Shown here: piece by piece, positions 33,300 through 41,860 of the stretch
Layout of the letters: the number at the start of each line of letters is the position of its first letter
How positions within the stretch are numbered: the stretch's first letter is position 1
Origin: Pantoea coffeiphila
GTDB lineage: Bacteria > Pseudomonadota > Gammaproteobacteria > Enterobacterales > Enterobacteriaceae
Length of the DNA: 64,000 nucleotides
Assembly (NCBI RefSeq): GCF_016909495.1
Contig: NZ_JAFBFW010000004.1
Span: 1-64,000 of the forward strand
Direction: 5' to 3'
Notes under the pieces: generated by a model
The model's input: the letters and a program-made list of their open reading frames with translations, nothing else
Database searches by the model: none
Told to the model about the DNA's origin: nothing
Position numbers and translations under genes: made by a program

Positions 33300-33616
33300 A
33301 CTAAACGCGATTTCCCCTACTCAAGCATAGTCAGACTATCCTGCCTGGCTAAATTTTTTCTTCAGATAACTCCTGGAAACAAAATCTCATCAAGGATTAC
33401 CAAAAGAATCACTAATTCTCCCGCCTCGGCATGAGGCATACAAGTTTAATTTGAAAATTTTTATGAAGAGTAGGGATAATTGCTTTATGTGCGCAATTAA
33501 ACAGCAGGCGAGCTGTTTTTTTTGGCCTGCTAACGTTAAAAATTCGTTATTGGGAATTTTCCCATATAATTCAGGATATATGAGCAATTCACAGAATTTT
33601 TCATTTTACAGCGAGC
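33300..33616. other. AT-rich leader upstream of the O-antigen unit
   Basis: About 320 very AT-rich bases that must hold the O-antigen promoter (minus strand). Several TATA-like stretches occur around 33565-33582 but none pairs with a good -35. A hairpin AACAGC-AGGCGA-GCTGTT followed by eight T (33500-33523) looks like a rightward terminator, though no rightward gene is seen. Confidence 0.4.
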
Positions 33617-33645
33617 AAAAAAAAAGCTCCCACTGTGGGAGCTTT
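33617..33645 (-). terminator. galE terminator
   Basis: AAAGCTCCCA and TGGGAGCTTT form a 10-bp stem with a 3-base loop. On the minus strand it ends in a run of at least eight T. It lies 28 bases after the galE stop and so separates galF-galE from the O-antigen promoter. Confidence 0.9.
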
Positions 33646-33672
33646 CAATGTAGTAACAAGTGAAATTGATTA

Positions 33673-34686
33673 TTAACGATAACCATTTGGGTTATTTGAC
33701 TGCCAGTTCCACGTGTCGCGCATCATCTCATCAATGCCGCGTGAAACCCGCCAGTCGAGTTCGCTATCAGCCAGAGACGCATCGGCCCAGAAAGCGGCCA
33801 GGTCGCCATCACGACGCGGAGAAACCTGATAGGGTATCGGCCGACCGGAAGCTTTCTCGAAAGCCTTAACCATTTCCAGTACCGAATATCCCTTACCCGC
33901 GCCCAGATTATAAGCTTTATAACCGCTAATCGCAGGCAGATGGTCCAGCGCTTTAAGATGCCCTTCCGCCAGATCCATCACGTGAATATAATCACGCACG
34001 CCGGTACCGTCTTTCGTTGGATAATCATCACCAAAGATGCCCAATTTTTCCAGGCGACCGATTGCCACTTGTGCAATATAAGGCAGCAGGTTATTAGGTA
34101 TTCCGTTAGGATCTTCACCAATCAACCCGGATTCATGCGCACCGACCGGATTGAAATAGCGCAGAGCAATCGTTTTGAACTCGGGGTTGGCTTTGGCATA
34201 GTCGCGCAGGATCTGCTCAACCATCAGTTTAGACGTGCCGTAAGGACTGGTCGTGCCGCCAATCGGGGTTGTTTCCACATAGGGAACTGGCGCATCGGCA
34301 CCGTAAACGGTGGCCGAAGAACTGAAGATAAACTGGTTAACGCCCGCACTGCGCATCTCTTCCAGCAGCACCAGCGTGCCGGTAACGTTGTTCTGATAGT
34401 ACTCCAGCGGCTTACGCGTAGATTCCCCTACTGCTTTCAGCCCGGCAAAGTGGATCACCGCGCTGATATTGTGGCTGGCGAAAATATCCCGCAGGCAGGC
34501 ACGATCGAGAATATCGCCTTCGCGGAAGGTGGCGGTTTTACCCGTCAGCTTTTCAACACGATTCACCGATTCTTTCGAGGCGTTGCTCAAATTATCCAAC
34601 ACCACCACATCATCACCGCGGGTCAGCAGCGACAGTACAGTATGGGAACCGATATAGCCTGCTCCACCCGTTACTAAAATAGCCAT
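33673..34686 (-). CDS. galE: UDP-glucose 4-epimerase
   Basis: A 337-residue SDR interconverting UDP-glucose and UDP-galactose (or the GlcNAc/GalNAc pair). It has [36 protein letters not shown], and YxxxK in YGTSKLMVE. It lies 46 bases after galF in the same direction. It may supply UDP-galactose for surface polysaccharide. The true galETKM operon is presumably elsewhere, so this would be a surface-sugar copy. Confidence 0.92.
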   Translation of the reverse strand: MAILVTGGAGYIGSHTVLSLLTRGDDVVVLDNLSNASKESVNRVEKLTGKTATFREGDILDRACLRDIFASHNISAVIHFAGLKAVGESTRKPLEYYQNNVTGTLVLLEEMRSAGVNQFIFSSSATVYGADAPVPYVETTPIGGTTSPYGTSKLMVEQILRDYAKANPEFKTIALRYFNPVGAHESGLIGEDPNGIPNNLLPYIAQVAIGRLEKLGIFGDDYPTKDGTGVRDYIHVMDLAEGHLKALDHLPAISGYKAYNLGAGKGYSVLEMVKAFEKASGRPIPYQVSPRRDGDLAAFWADASLADSELDWRVSRGIDEMMRDTWNWQSNNPNGYR

Positions 34687-34732
34687 TCAGACTCCTTCAC
34701 GCAGCGGGCAGACCCGCGGCACCCTCAGATTG

Positions 34733-35629
34733 TTATTTTGCCAGAATTTTTTTCACTGCATCGCGGAAATCACGTCCCTGGGCGTTATTACGCAGCCCCC
34801 AGGTCACGAAAGCCTGCATATAACCCAGCTTGCGTCCGCAGTCGAAGCTTTGCCCCGTCAGCAGATGCGCATCGACTGGTTTCTTTTTGCTCAGGTTAGC
34901 GATCGCGTCGGTTAACTGATAGCGTCCCCACGCGCCCGGTTCCAGATTTTCCAGCTCGGACCAGATATCGGCAGAAAGCACGTAGCGGCCTACTGCTGAG
35001 AGGTCAGAGTCCAGCGCCTGCGGCTGCTCTGGTTTTTCAACATAATCGACAATCTGACTAACGCGGCCAGGAATGGTCAGCGGATCTTTGGTGGTGATCA
35101 CCGAGTATTCAGAAAGATCGGCGTCCGGCAGGCGGTTAACCAGCACCTGGCTACGTCCGGTTTCTTCAAAGCGAGCTACCATCGCGGCCAGGTTGTAACG
35201 CAGCGGGTCCGCTGAAGCGTCATCCAGCAGCACATCCGGCAGCAGCACAACAAAGGCTTCATCGTGGAGCATTGGGCGGGCGCACAGCAGGGAGTTCGCG
35301 AGACCCAGAGGCTGCGGCTGACGCACGTTCATAATGGTTACGCCCGGCGGACATATGGACTGAACTTCGCTGAGCAGCTGGCGCTTAACGCGAGCCTCAA
35401 GCAGCGCTTCCAGTTCGTAAGAGGTATCAAAATGGTTTTCTACTGCATTTTTAGAAGCGTGGGTGACCAGTACAATTTCCTTAATGCCCGCTGCCACGCA
35501 CTCGTCGACGATATACTGAATCATCGGCTTATCAACGATCGGCAACATCTCTTTAGGAATCGCTTTTGTAGCAGGGAGCATATGCATACCGAGACCCGCG
35601 ACCGGGATAACTGCTTTAAGCTTGGTCAT
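34733..35629 (-). CDS. galF: GalF, UTP-glucose-1-phosphate uridylyltransferase subunit homologue
   Basis: A 298-residue protein of the GalU/GalF family. The N terminus reads [20 protein letters not shown], with MHMLP where the active GalU has TRMLP. This marks it as GalF, which in E. coli has little catalytic activity and is thought to modulate Gal[20 protein letters not shown] and [11 protein letters not shown] follow the family. galF classically marks one end of the O-antigen region. Confidence 0.92.
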   Translation of the reverse strand: MTKLKAVIPVAGLGMHMLPATKAIPKEMLPIVDKPMIQYIVDECVAAGIKEIVLVTHASKNAVENHFDTSYELEALLEARVKRQLLSEVQSICPPGVTIMNVRQPQPLGLANSLLCARPMLHDEAFVVLLPDVLLDDASADPLRYNLAAMVARFEETGRSQVLVNRLPDADLSEYSVITTKDPLTIPGRVSQIVDYVEKPEQPQALDSDLSAVGRYVLSADIWSELENLEPGAWGRYQLTDAIANLSKKKPVDAHLLTGQSFDCGRKLGYMQAFVTWGLRNNAQGRDFRDAVKKILAK

Positions 35630-35985
35630 AATTTTTCCATATAAATGAAGTAATAAGCGTTCGCTGATTATGCATTATCGGTGCGATCCTTAAGTATAAT
35701 CTTAATCTGAAAATTGTTCAGCGGTCAGTGCCAATTAAAACTCAAGAAACCAGCGAAATCGCTCTTTAATATGCAGTTAGTACGGCTCAATAATATGCTA
35801 CGCCACCGGCAATAAAACCAGCTTAAACGGGATGATTTTAGTATTTATGGTCAATAAATAGTTCATTCCACATAAGTCAATAAATGATAATAATCTGCAA
35901 CTATCTCAGCAGGGGGTTATCAGTTGAAATCACGGGGATTCACACTCATCATTACGCAACAACTTTTGGTTAACAGGTAAAAACA
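35630..35985. other. Divergent galF-yegH intergenic region; usual site of an exopolysaccharide cluster
   Basis: A 356-base AT-rich spacer with no gene. It must hold the divergent promoters of galF and yegH, but I cannot fix them. In E. coli the colanic acid genes, and in several Erwiniaceae the amylovoran/stewartan-type genes, lie in this neighbourhood. None is present. Confidence 0.6.
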
Positions 35986-37554
35986 ATGTTCGAATGGATC
36001 GCCGACCCGTCAATCTGGGCCGGACTGGTCACCCTGGTGGTGCTGGAATTAGTGCTGGGCATTGATAACCTGGTGTTTATCGCCATCCTGGCGGAGAAAC
36101 TCCCCCCTGCCCTGCGCGACCGCGCTCGCGTTACCGGCTTGCTGCTGGCGCTGTTGATGCGCCTGATGCTGCTGGCCTCTATATCCTGGCTCTCTTCCCT
36201 CACGGCTCCGCTGTTTTCGATTGCCGGGCATGCTTTTAGTGCTCGCGATGCGATTATGCTGACGGGGGGTGTCTTCCTGCTGTTTAAAGCCACCGTTGAG
36301 CTGAATGAACGGCTGGAAGGTAAAGATGAAGAGGAAAATCCGCAAAAACGCGGTGCGCGGTTCTGGCCGGTGGTGGCACAAATCGTGGTACTGGATGCGG
36401 TATTTTCCCTCGATTCGGTAATCACCGCCGTGGGCATGGTGGACCACCTGGCGGTGATGATGGCCGCGGTGATTATCTCGATCATGCTGATGCTGCTAGC
36501 CAGTAAACCGCTGACCCGCTTCGTGAACGGCCACCCGACGATTATTATTCTCTGTCTGAGCTTCCTGCTGATGATCGGTTTCAGCCTGGTCGCCGACGGT
36601 TTTGGCTATCACATTCCTAAAGGCTACCTCTACGCGGCCATCGGATTCTCGGTGATGATCGAGGCGCTTAATCAGCTTTCCCAGTTCAACCGCCGTCGGT
36701 TCCTGTCGGCTAAAGCCCCGCTGCGCAAGCGTACCGCTGAAGCGGTTTTACGCCTGCTGCGCGGCAGCCATGAACCGGCTGAACTTGACGCGGAAACCGC
36801 CTCTCTGGTGGCCAGTAACGCCGCGCCAAAAGCGATTTTTAATAAGCAGGAGCGGATGATGATTGCGCGGGTGCTGGCAATGGGCCAACGCAGCGTCAGC
36901 AGCATCATGACCTCGCGCCATGATATCCAGCACATTGACCTTGCCGAATCGCCGGAAGAGATTATGTCCCGCCTGGACAATAATCAGCACACGCGCCTGA
37001 TCATTACTGAAAATAGCGAAGAGCCGCTTGGTGTGGTTCACGTGATTGAACTGCTGAAACAGGCGCTGCACGGCAACAGCCTCGATCTGCGGGCCTTAAT
37101 CCGTCAGCCGCTGGTGTTCCCTGAACAGCTACCGCTGCTGCCCGCACTGGAGCAGTTCCGCAATGCGCGCACCCACTTTGCCTTCGTGGTGGACGAATTT
37201 GGTTCGGTGGAAGGCGTGGTCACGTTGAGTGACGTGATGGAAACGATTGCCGGTAATCTGCCAAACGAGGGTGAACGACTGGACCCTCGTTACGATATTC
37301 AGCAAAACGCCGACGGCAGCTGGACGGCTAACGGGCATATGCCGCTGGACGACCTGACGATGTACCTGCCGCTGCCGCTGGATGAAAAGCGTGAATACAA
37401 TACGCTGGCGGGACTACTGATGGAGCATTTACAGCACGTCCCTCAGCAAGGGGAAGAGGTACAGATCGGCGATTATTTGATCCGCACCCTGCAGGTAGAA
37501 AACCATCGGGTACAAAAAGTGCAGATCGTACCGCCACCGGCGGAAGAGGAATAG
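35986..37554 (+). CDS. yegH: YegH: TerC-like membrane protein with CBS and CorC domains
   Basis: A 522-residue protein (E. coli YegH 527). The TerC-type membrane domain (about residues 1-240) carries [16 protein letters not shown] and the mirrored [17 protein letters not shown], whose acidic residues lie in the membrane. A CBS pair follows (about 300-420, starting [18 protein letters not shown]). The C-terminal CorC/HlyC domain spans about 430-515. Related proteins act in metal ion transport, but the substrate is not established. An ACAGGT ribosome site precedes ATG 35986. Confidence 0.88.
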   Translation: MFEWIADPSIWAGLVTLVVLELVLGIDNLVFIAILAEKLPPALRDRARVTGLLLALLMRLMLLASISWLSSLTAPLFSIAGHAFSARDAIMLTGGVFLLFKATVELNERLEGKDEEENPQKRGARFWPVVAQIVVLDAVFSLDSVITAVGMVDHLAVMMAAVIISIMLMLLASKPLTRFVNGHPTIIILCLSFLLMIGFSLVADGFGYHIPKGYLYAAIGFSVMIEALNQLSQFNRRRFLSAKAPLRKRTAEAVLRLLRGSHEPAELDAETASLVASNAAPKAIFNKQERMMIARVLAMGQRSVSSIMTSRHDIQHIDLAESPEEIMSRLDNNQHTRLIITENSEEPLGVVHVIELLKQALHGNSLDLRALIRQPLVFPEQLPLLPALEQFRNARTHFAFVVDEFGSVEGVVTLSDVMETIAGNLPNEGERLDPRYDIQQNADGSWTANGHMPLDDLTMYLPLPLDEKREYNTLAGLLMEHLQHVPQQGEEVQIGDYLIRTLQVENHRVQKVQIVPPPAEEE

Positions 37555-37567
37555 AAGTAAAGCATAT

Positions 37568-37601
37568 TGCGCAGGCTCTGTATTTTTCGCCAGCCTGCGC
37601 A
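37568..37601. terminator. Hairpin between convergent yegH and asmA
   Basis: TGCGCAGGCT and AGCCTGCGCA form a perfect 10-bp stem with a 14-base loop that contains TATTTTT. No T run follows, so it may end transcription weakly or stabilise the transcript ends. Confidence 0.4.
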
Positions 37602-37714
37602 GGATAGCGCCACGTTACTTCCCGCCTGGGGTTGTAAGAAAACGCGGTGAAATGGCGCAACGCGCGGCAGATGAGATAAAACGTGACGGTATGAGATTAA
37701 GAGCTGCTACCGGC

Positions 37715-39559
37715 TTACATATCCTTCAGCAGCTTTTTCACATCGTTACGCTTTTCATTGTCCGGGTTGCGCCCCATCCACTCTTTCAAGCGCTGTTTCG
37801 CTTCATCACGCAACTGCTGGCGCAGCACCTGATCGACTTTCAGGCTGTAGTTAATCGTCGACCACGGGCCGTAAATCCGCAGCGGCACCGGCGTTTGCTG
37901 CAAACGCCTGACCAGCGTGTCATCGCCCTGCCAGCCGCGCATCACCGTCACGCCAAAGTTAATATCCAGCTCCCTTTTTGCCAGATCGACATTACCGCTG
38001 CCGGTATAGTTCAGAATGGTCGACTGCGCATTCAGCTCAGGGAAGGTGACCAGGCCGTTATTCAACGTGGCGTGGCCGCTAATCTGCTGCAGGATCGGCT
38101 GGTCGTTACGCTCACCGCGCACTTTGTCGCTGTTCCCTTCCACAGCACGCTGAATCAGCTGCTGGAAGTTAAGCCCGGCAAACTGGGCGTTATCCAGCTT
38201 GAGATCAGCACTCCCCTGCCACTGATGATTAAATTCAGCCACGGTTAAGCCATTGCCGCTGAAATCACCGTCCAGCGACAGCTCACCGCTAATGGTATCC
38301 GGCAGGTTAAATGCTTTTAACAGGGGACCGATACCAACGCGCTGAAATGAAGGCTTAAGTGCAACACGGGTCTGTGAACTACGGACGTCAATACTCCCCG
38401 GCAGGGAGAACGTACCGCCGCCAGCCTGGCCCTGCAGCCTGACCAGACTGAGCAAGCCCTGCTGATTCGTCGCCTCCAGATCCACCGCATCCATATCGAT
38501 GCCGCGCCAGCGAAGTTTAGCAATTTTCAAACCGATTTTACCGTCGATGGCATTCAACGGTGAGTCCGCATTGTTGACAGGCGCTGATTCCGCGATCACC
38601 GGTGCACGCCCGGTACGCTGACTCTGCTGCGCCGCATCGGCGTTAGTGGTTTCTGGAATGCCTAACAGTGAATCCATATTCAGCGTTGCCGAACTAAGAT
38701 CCGCCACAACCTGCGGCCGGTTACCGAGAGTGCCGGTAATTATCCCGCTCAGCTGACTGTCATTGGCACTGAGCTGAATGTCGCTAAGGCTGAAGCGCTG
38801 ATTAGCATTATCCCAGCTGGCTGCCATAGCCGCCTGGCCTTTAATCCCGGTTTGCGGCAGATCGGCACCCTGCAGCTGATAGTCGAGCTGTTTAATGGCG
38901 GCGTTTATCTGGCGGGGATAGTGGGTGATATCAAGTTCGCTGCTGAACTGAAGGCGCAGATCGCGCTGATCGCGGCTAATTCGGCTGCTGAACTCAAGAT
39001 TAACCAATCGCGGCTGGGTCTGATCGAGCCGCAGATTAAAATCGCGAACGTTAAGCTGCTCGCCGTTATCCTGCTGCCAGACCAGCAGGCTATCGACAAT
39101 CCGCAGATGAGAAATATCGAATCGCCAGCCGCGAGTCACATCTTCAATCACCGACGGCGGTGCACTGCCTGCAGGACCAATCGGCGCATCGGCAGGCCGC
39201 TGGCGCTCGCTTTCCGGGATCAGCCGAACAACGGCATTTTTAAGCATGACCTGTTTTACGGAAAGCTGGTGGGACAGAAGAGGCAGAAGATTGACATCCA
39301 GACGCATGTTTTCCGCGCTGACCACGGGCTGAGAAGCCCCCTGAGCGGTCAGCGTGACCGGCCCGGAAAGAATACTCAGCTGCGGCCAGACGTGCCAGCG
39401 CAACTCGCCTTTCAACGCAAGCTGATAGCCGCTGCGCTGCTCAACCTGCTGGGCCATATAGGCGCGAAAATCATTGGGATTGACCAGCAGAACGAGTGCG
39501 GTCATTCCGGCCACCATCACCACCAGTAGAATGGCCAGTGTGGTTATCAATCTTTTCAT
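37715..39559 (-). CDS. asmA: AsmA, outer membrane assembly / lipid-transport protein
   Basis: A 614-residue protein (E. coli 617). One N-terminal membrane anchor (MKRLITTLAILLVVMVAGMT) is followed by a large periplasmic AsmA domain. The N-terminal block LVNPNDFRAYMAQQVEQRSG and the C-terminal domain with FQQLIQRAVEG are typical. AsmA-family proteins are thought to act as inner-to-outer membrane bridges for phospholipid. ATG 39559 is chosen because it begins the anchor and a GAGG-type site precedes it. Downstream of dcd by 13 bases, it is last in the udk-dcd-asmA series. Confidence 0.92.
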   Translation of the reverse strand: MKRLITTLAILLVVMVAGMTALVLLVNPNDFRAYMAQQVEQRSGYQLALKGELRWHVWPQLSILSGPVTLTAQGASQPVVSAENMRLDVNLLPLLSHQLSVKQVMLKNAVVRLIPESERQRPADAPIGPAGSAPPSVIEDVTRGWRFDISHLRIVDSLLVWQQDNGEQLNVRDFNLRLDQTQPRLVNLEFSSRISRDQRDLRLQFSSELDITHYPRQINAAIKQLDYQLQGADLPQTGIKGQAAMAASWDNANQRFSLSDIQLSANDSQLSGIITGTLGNRPQVVADLSSATLNMDSLLGIPETTNADAAQQSQRTGRAPVIAESAPVNNADSPLNAIDGKIGLKIAKLRWRGIDMDAVDLEATNQQGLLSLVRLQGQAGGGTFSLPGSIDVRSSQTRVALKPSFQRVGIGPLLKAFNLPDTISGELSLDGDFSGNGLTVAEFNHQWQGSADLKLDNAQFAGLNFQQLIQRAVEGNSDKVRGERNDQPILQQISGHATLNNGLVTFPELNAQSTILNYTGSGNVDLAKRELDINFGVTVMRGWQGDDTLVRRLQQTPVPLRIYGPWSTINYSLKVDQVLRQQLRDEAKQRLKEWMGRNPDNEKRNDVKKLLKDM

Positions 39560-39572
39560 GCCTCTGCCACCT

Positions 39573-40154
39573 TTAGTCTTTGTCGATTCGACTGGCAACC
39601 GCGCCCTGCTGACCTTTATATTTCGCATCCTGGCGGCTGTTGTACGGGCGTGCTGCCGGGCCCGATAGCGGTTCAAAGCTCAGTGCGCCGATCAGCATAC
39701 CGGGGCGAAGAGCCAGCGGAAGTTTACCGGAATTGTAAAACTCCAGCACAATACGCCCCTGCCAGCCGGGATCGATACGATGCGCGGTCACATGTACCAT
39801 CAAGCCCAGCCTGGCGAGCGATGAACGCCCGTCAAGCCAGCCGACCAGATCGTCAGGCAGCGTCACCGACTCAAAGGTTACCGCCAGCGCCAGCTCCCCC
39901 GGATGCAGAAAGAACGCTTCGCCTTCCGGCAGAACGATTTCGTCGCTCATCACCCGATCCAGCGCAGCGCTGACTTCATGCTTTGGTCCGCTCAAATCAA
40001 TAAACGGAGCCGTGTGGCCGCGAAACGTGCGGAACTGGTTGCCAAGGCGAACGTCAACCGTGGCACCACTGATGCGTTCCACCGGCGGGCGCGGGGTAAT
40101 GCCCAGTTTGCCATTATCGAGCCAGGCTTCAATATCGCGGTCACATAATCTCAT
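39573..40154 (-). CDS. dcd: dCTP deaminase
   Basis: A 193-residue trimeric enzyme making dUTP from dCTP for thymidylate synthesis. Family blocks [51 protein letters not shown] and [15 protein letters not shown] (catalytic Glu) are intact. GGAG precedes ATG 40154. The order udk-dcd-asmA matches E. coli. Confidence 0.95.
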   Translation of the reverse strand: MRLCDRDIEAWLDNGKLGITPRPPVERISGATVDVRLGNQFRTFRGHTAPFIDLSGPKHEVSAALDRVMSDEIVLPEGEAFFLHPGELALAVTFESVTLPDDLVGWLDGRSSLARLGLMVHVTAHRIDPGWQGRIVLEFYNSGKLPLALRPGMLIGALSFEPLSGPAARPYNSRQDAKYKGQQGAVASRIDKD

Positions 40155-40261
40155 AACGGGGACTCCAACCTATTCAGAAATGCTTAAAAGCGGCGACGAG
40201 AACAACGGGAAAGCGCACCGTTCGACCTCCGTAGCCTGCCCGCCAGGCGGGCCTGCAAGGG

Positions 40262-40903
40262 TTACTCAAAGAACTGATTAATCTTCGCCTTGAGGATATC
40301 AATAGCGATGCGGTTTTTCCCGCCACGCGGCACGATAATATCCGCATACTGCTTTGATGGTTCAATAAACTGCAGGAACATCGGGCGAACCGTCTTCTGA
40401 TATTGAGCCATCACCGAATCCATTGAGCGGCCACGCTCATTTACATCACGTTTCATGCGGCGCATCAAACAGATATCGAGCGGAGTGTCGACGAAGATCG
40501 AGAAATTCATCTCCTGACGCAGGCGTGCATCGGTCAGCAGCAGGATGCCTTCGAGGATAATGACCTTCTTTGGCTTCAGCGTGATGGTTTTTTTCTCACG
40601 CGTATGCTCAACATAGCTGTAGACCGGCAGTTCAATCGACTGCCCGGCTTTCAGCATTTGCAGATGCTGAAGCAGCAGCGTGTGATCCATGGCACTCGGG
40701 TGGTCGTAGTTAGTTTTAACCCGTTCTTCCATCGTTAAATGGCTTTGGTCTTTGTAATAGGCATCCTCCGGGATCACGCCAATGTTTTCATCACCCACGC
40801 GATCGCGCACTTCACGATACAGCGTACTGGCGATAAGACTTTTCCCCGAGGCTGAAGCGCCTGCGATACCTACGATGACGCACTGATGCGACTTGTCAGC
40901 CAT
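40262..40903 (-). CDS. udk: Uridine kinase
   Basis: A 213-residue nucleoside kinase phosphorylating uridine and cytidine. P-loop [22 protein letters not shown] and [13 protein letters not shown] (nucleoside site) and LEGILLLTD are present. It is first in the udk-dcd-asmA series and divergent from the PAP2-like gene. Confidence 0.95.
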   Translation of the reverse strand: MADKSHQCVIVGIAGASASGKSLIASTLYREVRDRVGDENIGVIPEDAYYKDQSHLTMEERVKTNYDHPSAMDHTLLLQHLQMLKAGQSIELPVYSYVEHTREKKTITLKPKKVIILEGILLLTDARLRQEMNFSIFVDTPLDICLMRRMKRDVNERGRSMDSVMAQYQKTVRPMFLQFIEPSKQYADIIVPRGGKNRIAIDILKAKINQFFE

Positions 40904-41107
40904 AAATTAACGACCTGATTCCGAGACAAAATGAAAGGATAAATAGCCAGCTTCCTGAAATATGAAGGGCATAGCGCGCGCAATTATAGGGAGTTCACCC
41001 ATCTGATGCCAGAAAAAAGCATCCCCGGCCTTTTCAGATTATACCGTTAGATAATATGCTGGCGTGCGGTTAAAGTACGACAAGCAAAAAAGCCTCAAGG
41101 AAACAGC

Positions 41108-41737
41108 GTGCCAGATCACATAATGCATCTTTTGACCTATTTCGGTGACAGCATGCTGTTACTGCCGACTGCGGTCATCATCGCCTTCCTGCTGCGCTGG
41201 AAAAACGACGACAAACGCGCCGTCTGGTTCTGGCTGCTGGCGTTCGGCTGTGCGGGACTGGTGGTCAGCCTGTCAAAAATCGCCTTCCTCGGCTTTGGGA
41301 TTGGCAGCGTGCGCTTTAACTTCACCGGCTTCAGCGGCCACAGTGCCATGTCCGCCACCCTGTGGCCAGTAATGCTCTGGCTGCTGAGCGGCCGCCTTTC
41401 CGTAATATGGCGGCGCGTTGTGCTGATCGCGGGTTATCTTATCCCGGTTATCGTTGGGATATCGCGCCTGGAACTCAATGCTCATTCAGTGAGCGAGGTG
41501 ATTGCCGGTCTGGTTCTGGGCTTTACGCTTAGCACCGCCTTTTTGCTCAGCCAGCGTACCGTTCGGCCAAGGGGTTTTTCACTGGCGCAGCTGTGCATCG
41601 CGCTGCTGGTGCCCGTCCTTCTTTTCAGTAACGGACGTGTTGCCACCACTCAGCAGTTTCTGCAAAAGCTGTCTGCACAAATTGCCGGCATCGAACACCC
41701 GTGGACGCGCGCGGATCTGTTAAAAATCAAGCAATAA
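41108..41737 (+). CDS. PAP2-like membrane phosphatase
   Basis: A 209-residue protein with about five or six membrane helices. The PAP2 motifs are present in part: GFSGHSAMSATLW (motif 2, SGH) and SRLELNAHSVSEVIAGLV (motif 3, SRxxxxxH). Motif 1 (KxxxxxxRP) is degenerate here: a Lys in KIAFLGFGIGSVRF lacks the RP. Relatives remove phosphate from lipid carriers such as undecaprenyl diphosphate. GTG 41108 follows AAGGAAACAGC, a good site. Substrate unknown. Confidence 0.75.
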   Translation: MPDHIMHLLTYFGDSMLLLPTAVIIAFLLRWKNDDKRAVWFWLLAFGCAGLVVSLSKIAFLGFGIGSVRFNFTGFSGHSAMSATLWPVMLWLLSGRLSVIWRRVVLIAGYLIPVIVGISRLELNAHSVSEVIAGLVLGFTLSTAFLLSQRTVRPRGFSLAQLCIALLVPVLLFSNGRVATTQQFLQKLSAQIAGIEHPWTRADLLKIKQ

Positions 41738-41860
41738 ACTCAACTTAATCTGGGGCATTTCTCGCAGGTTTTTTGTGCCATCCACTTCAACCTGGGTTTC
41801 TTGTGCTAGCATGGCTTTAGAGATAAAGATTGCGCCGCTGCCTGGCGCCGTGCTGGATAA

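Noticed and set aside
33451..33663. A 70-codon plus-strand frame in the O-antigen leader
   Set aside because: AT-rich and Cys/Ser/Phe-rich, no ribosome site, and it crosses the galE terminator.
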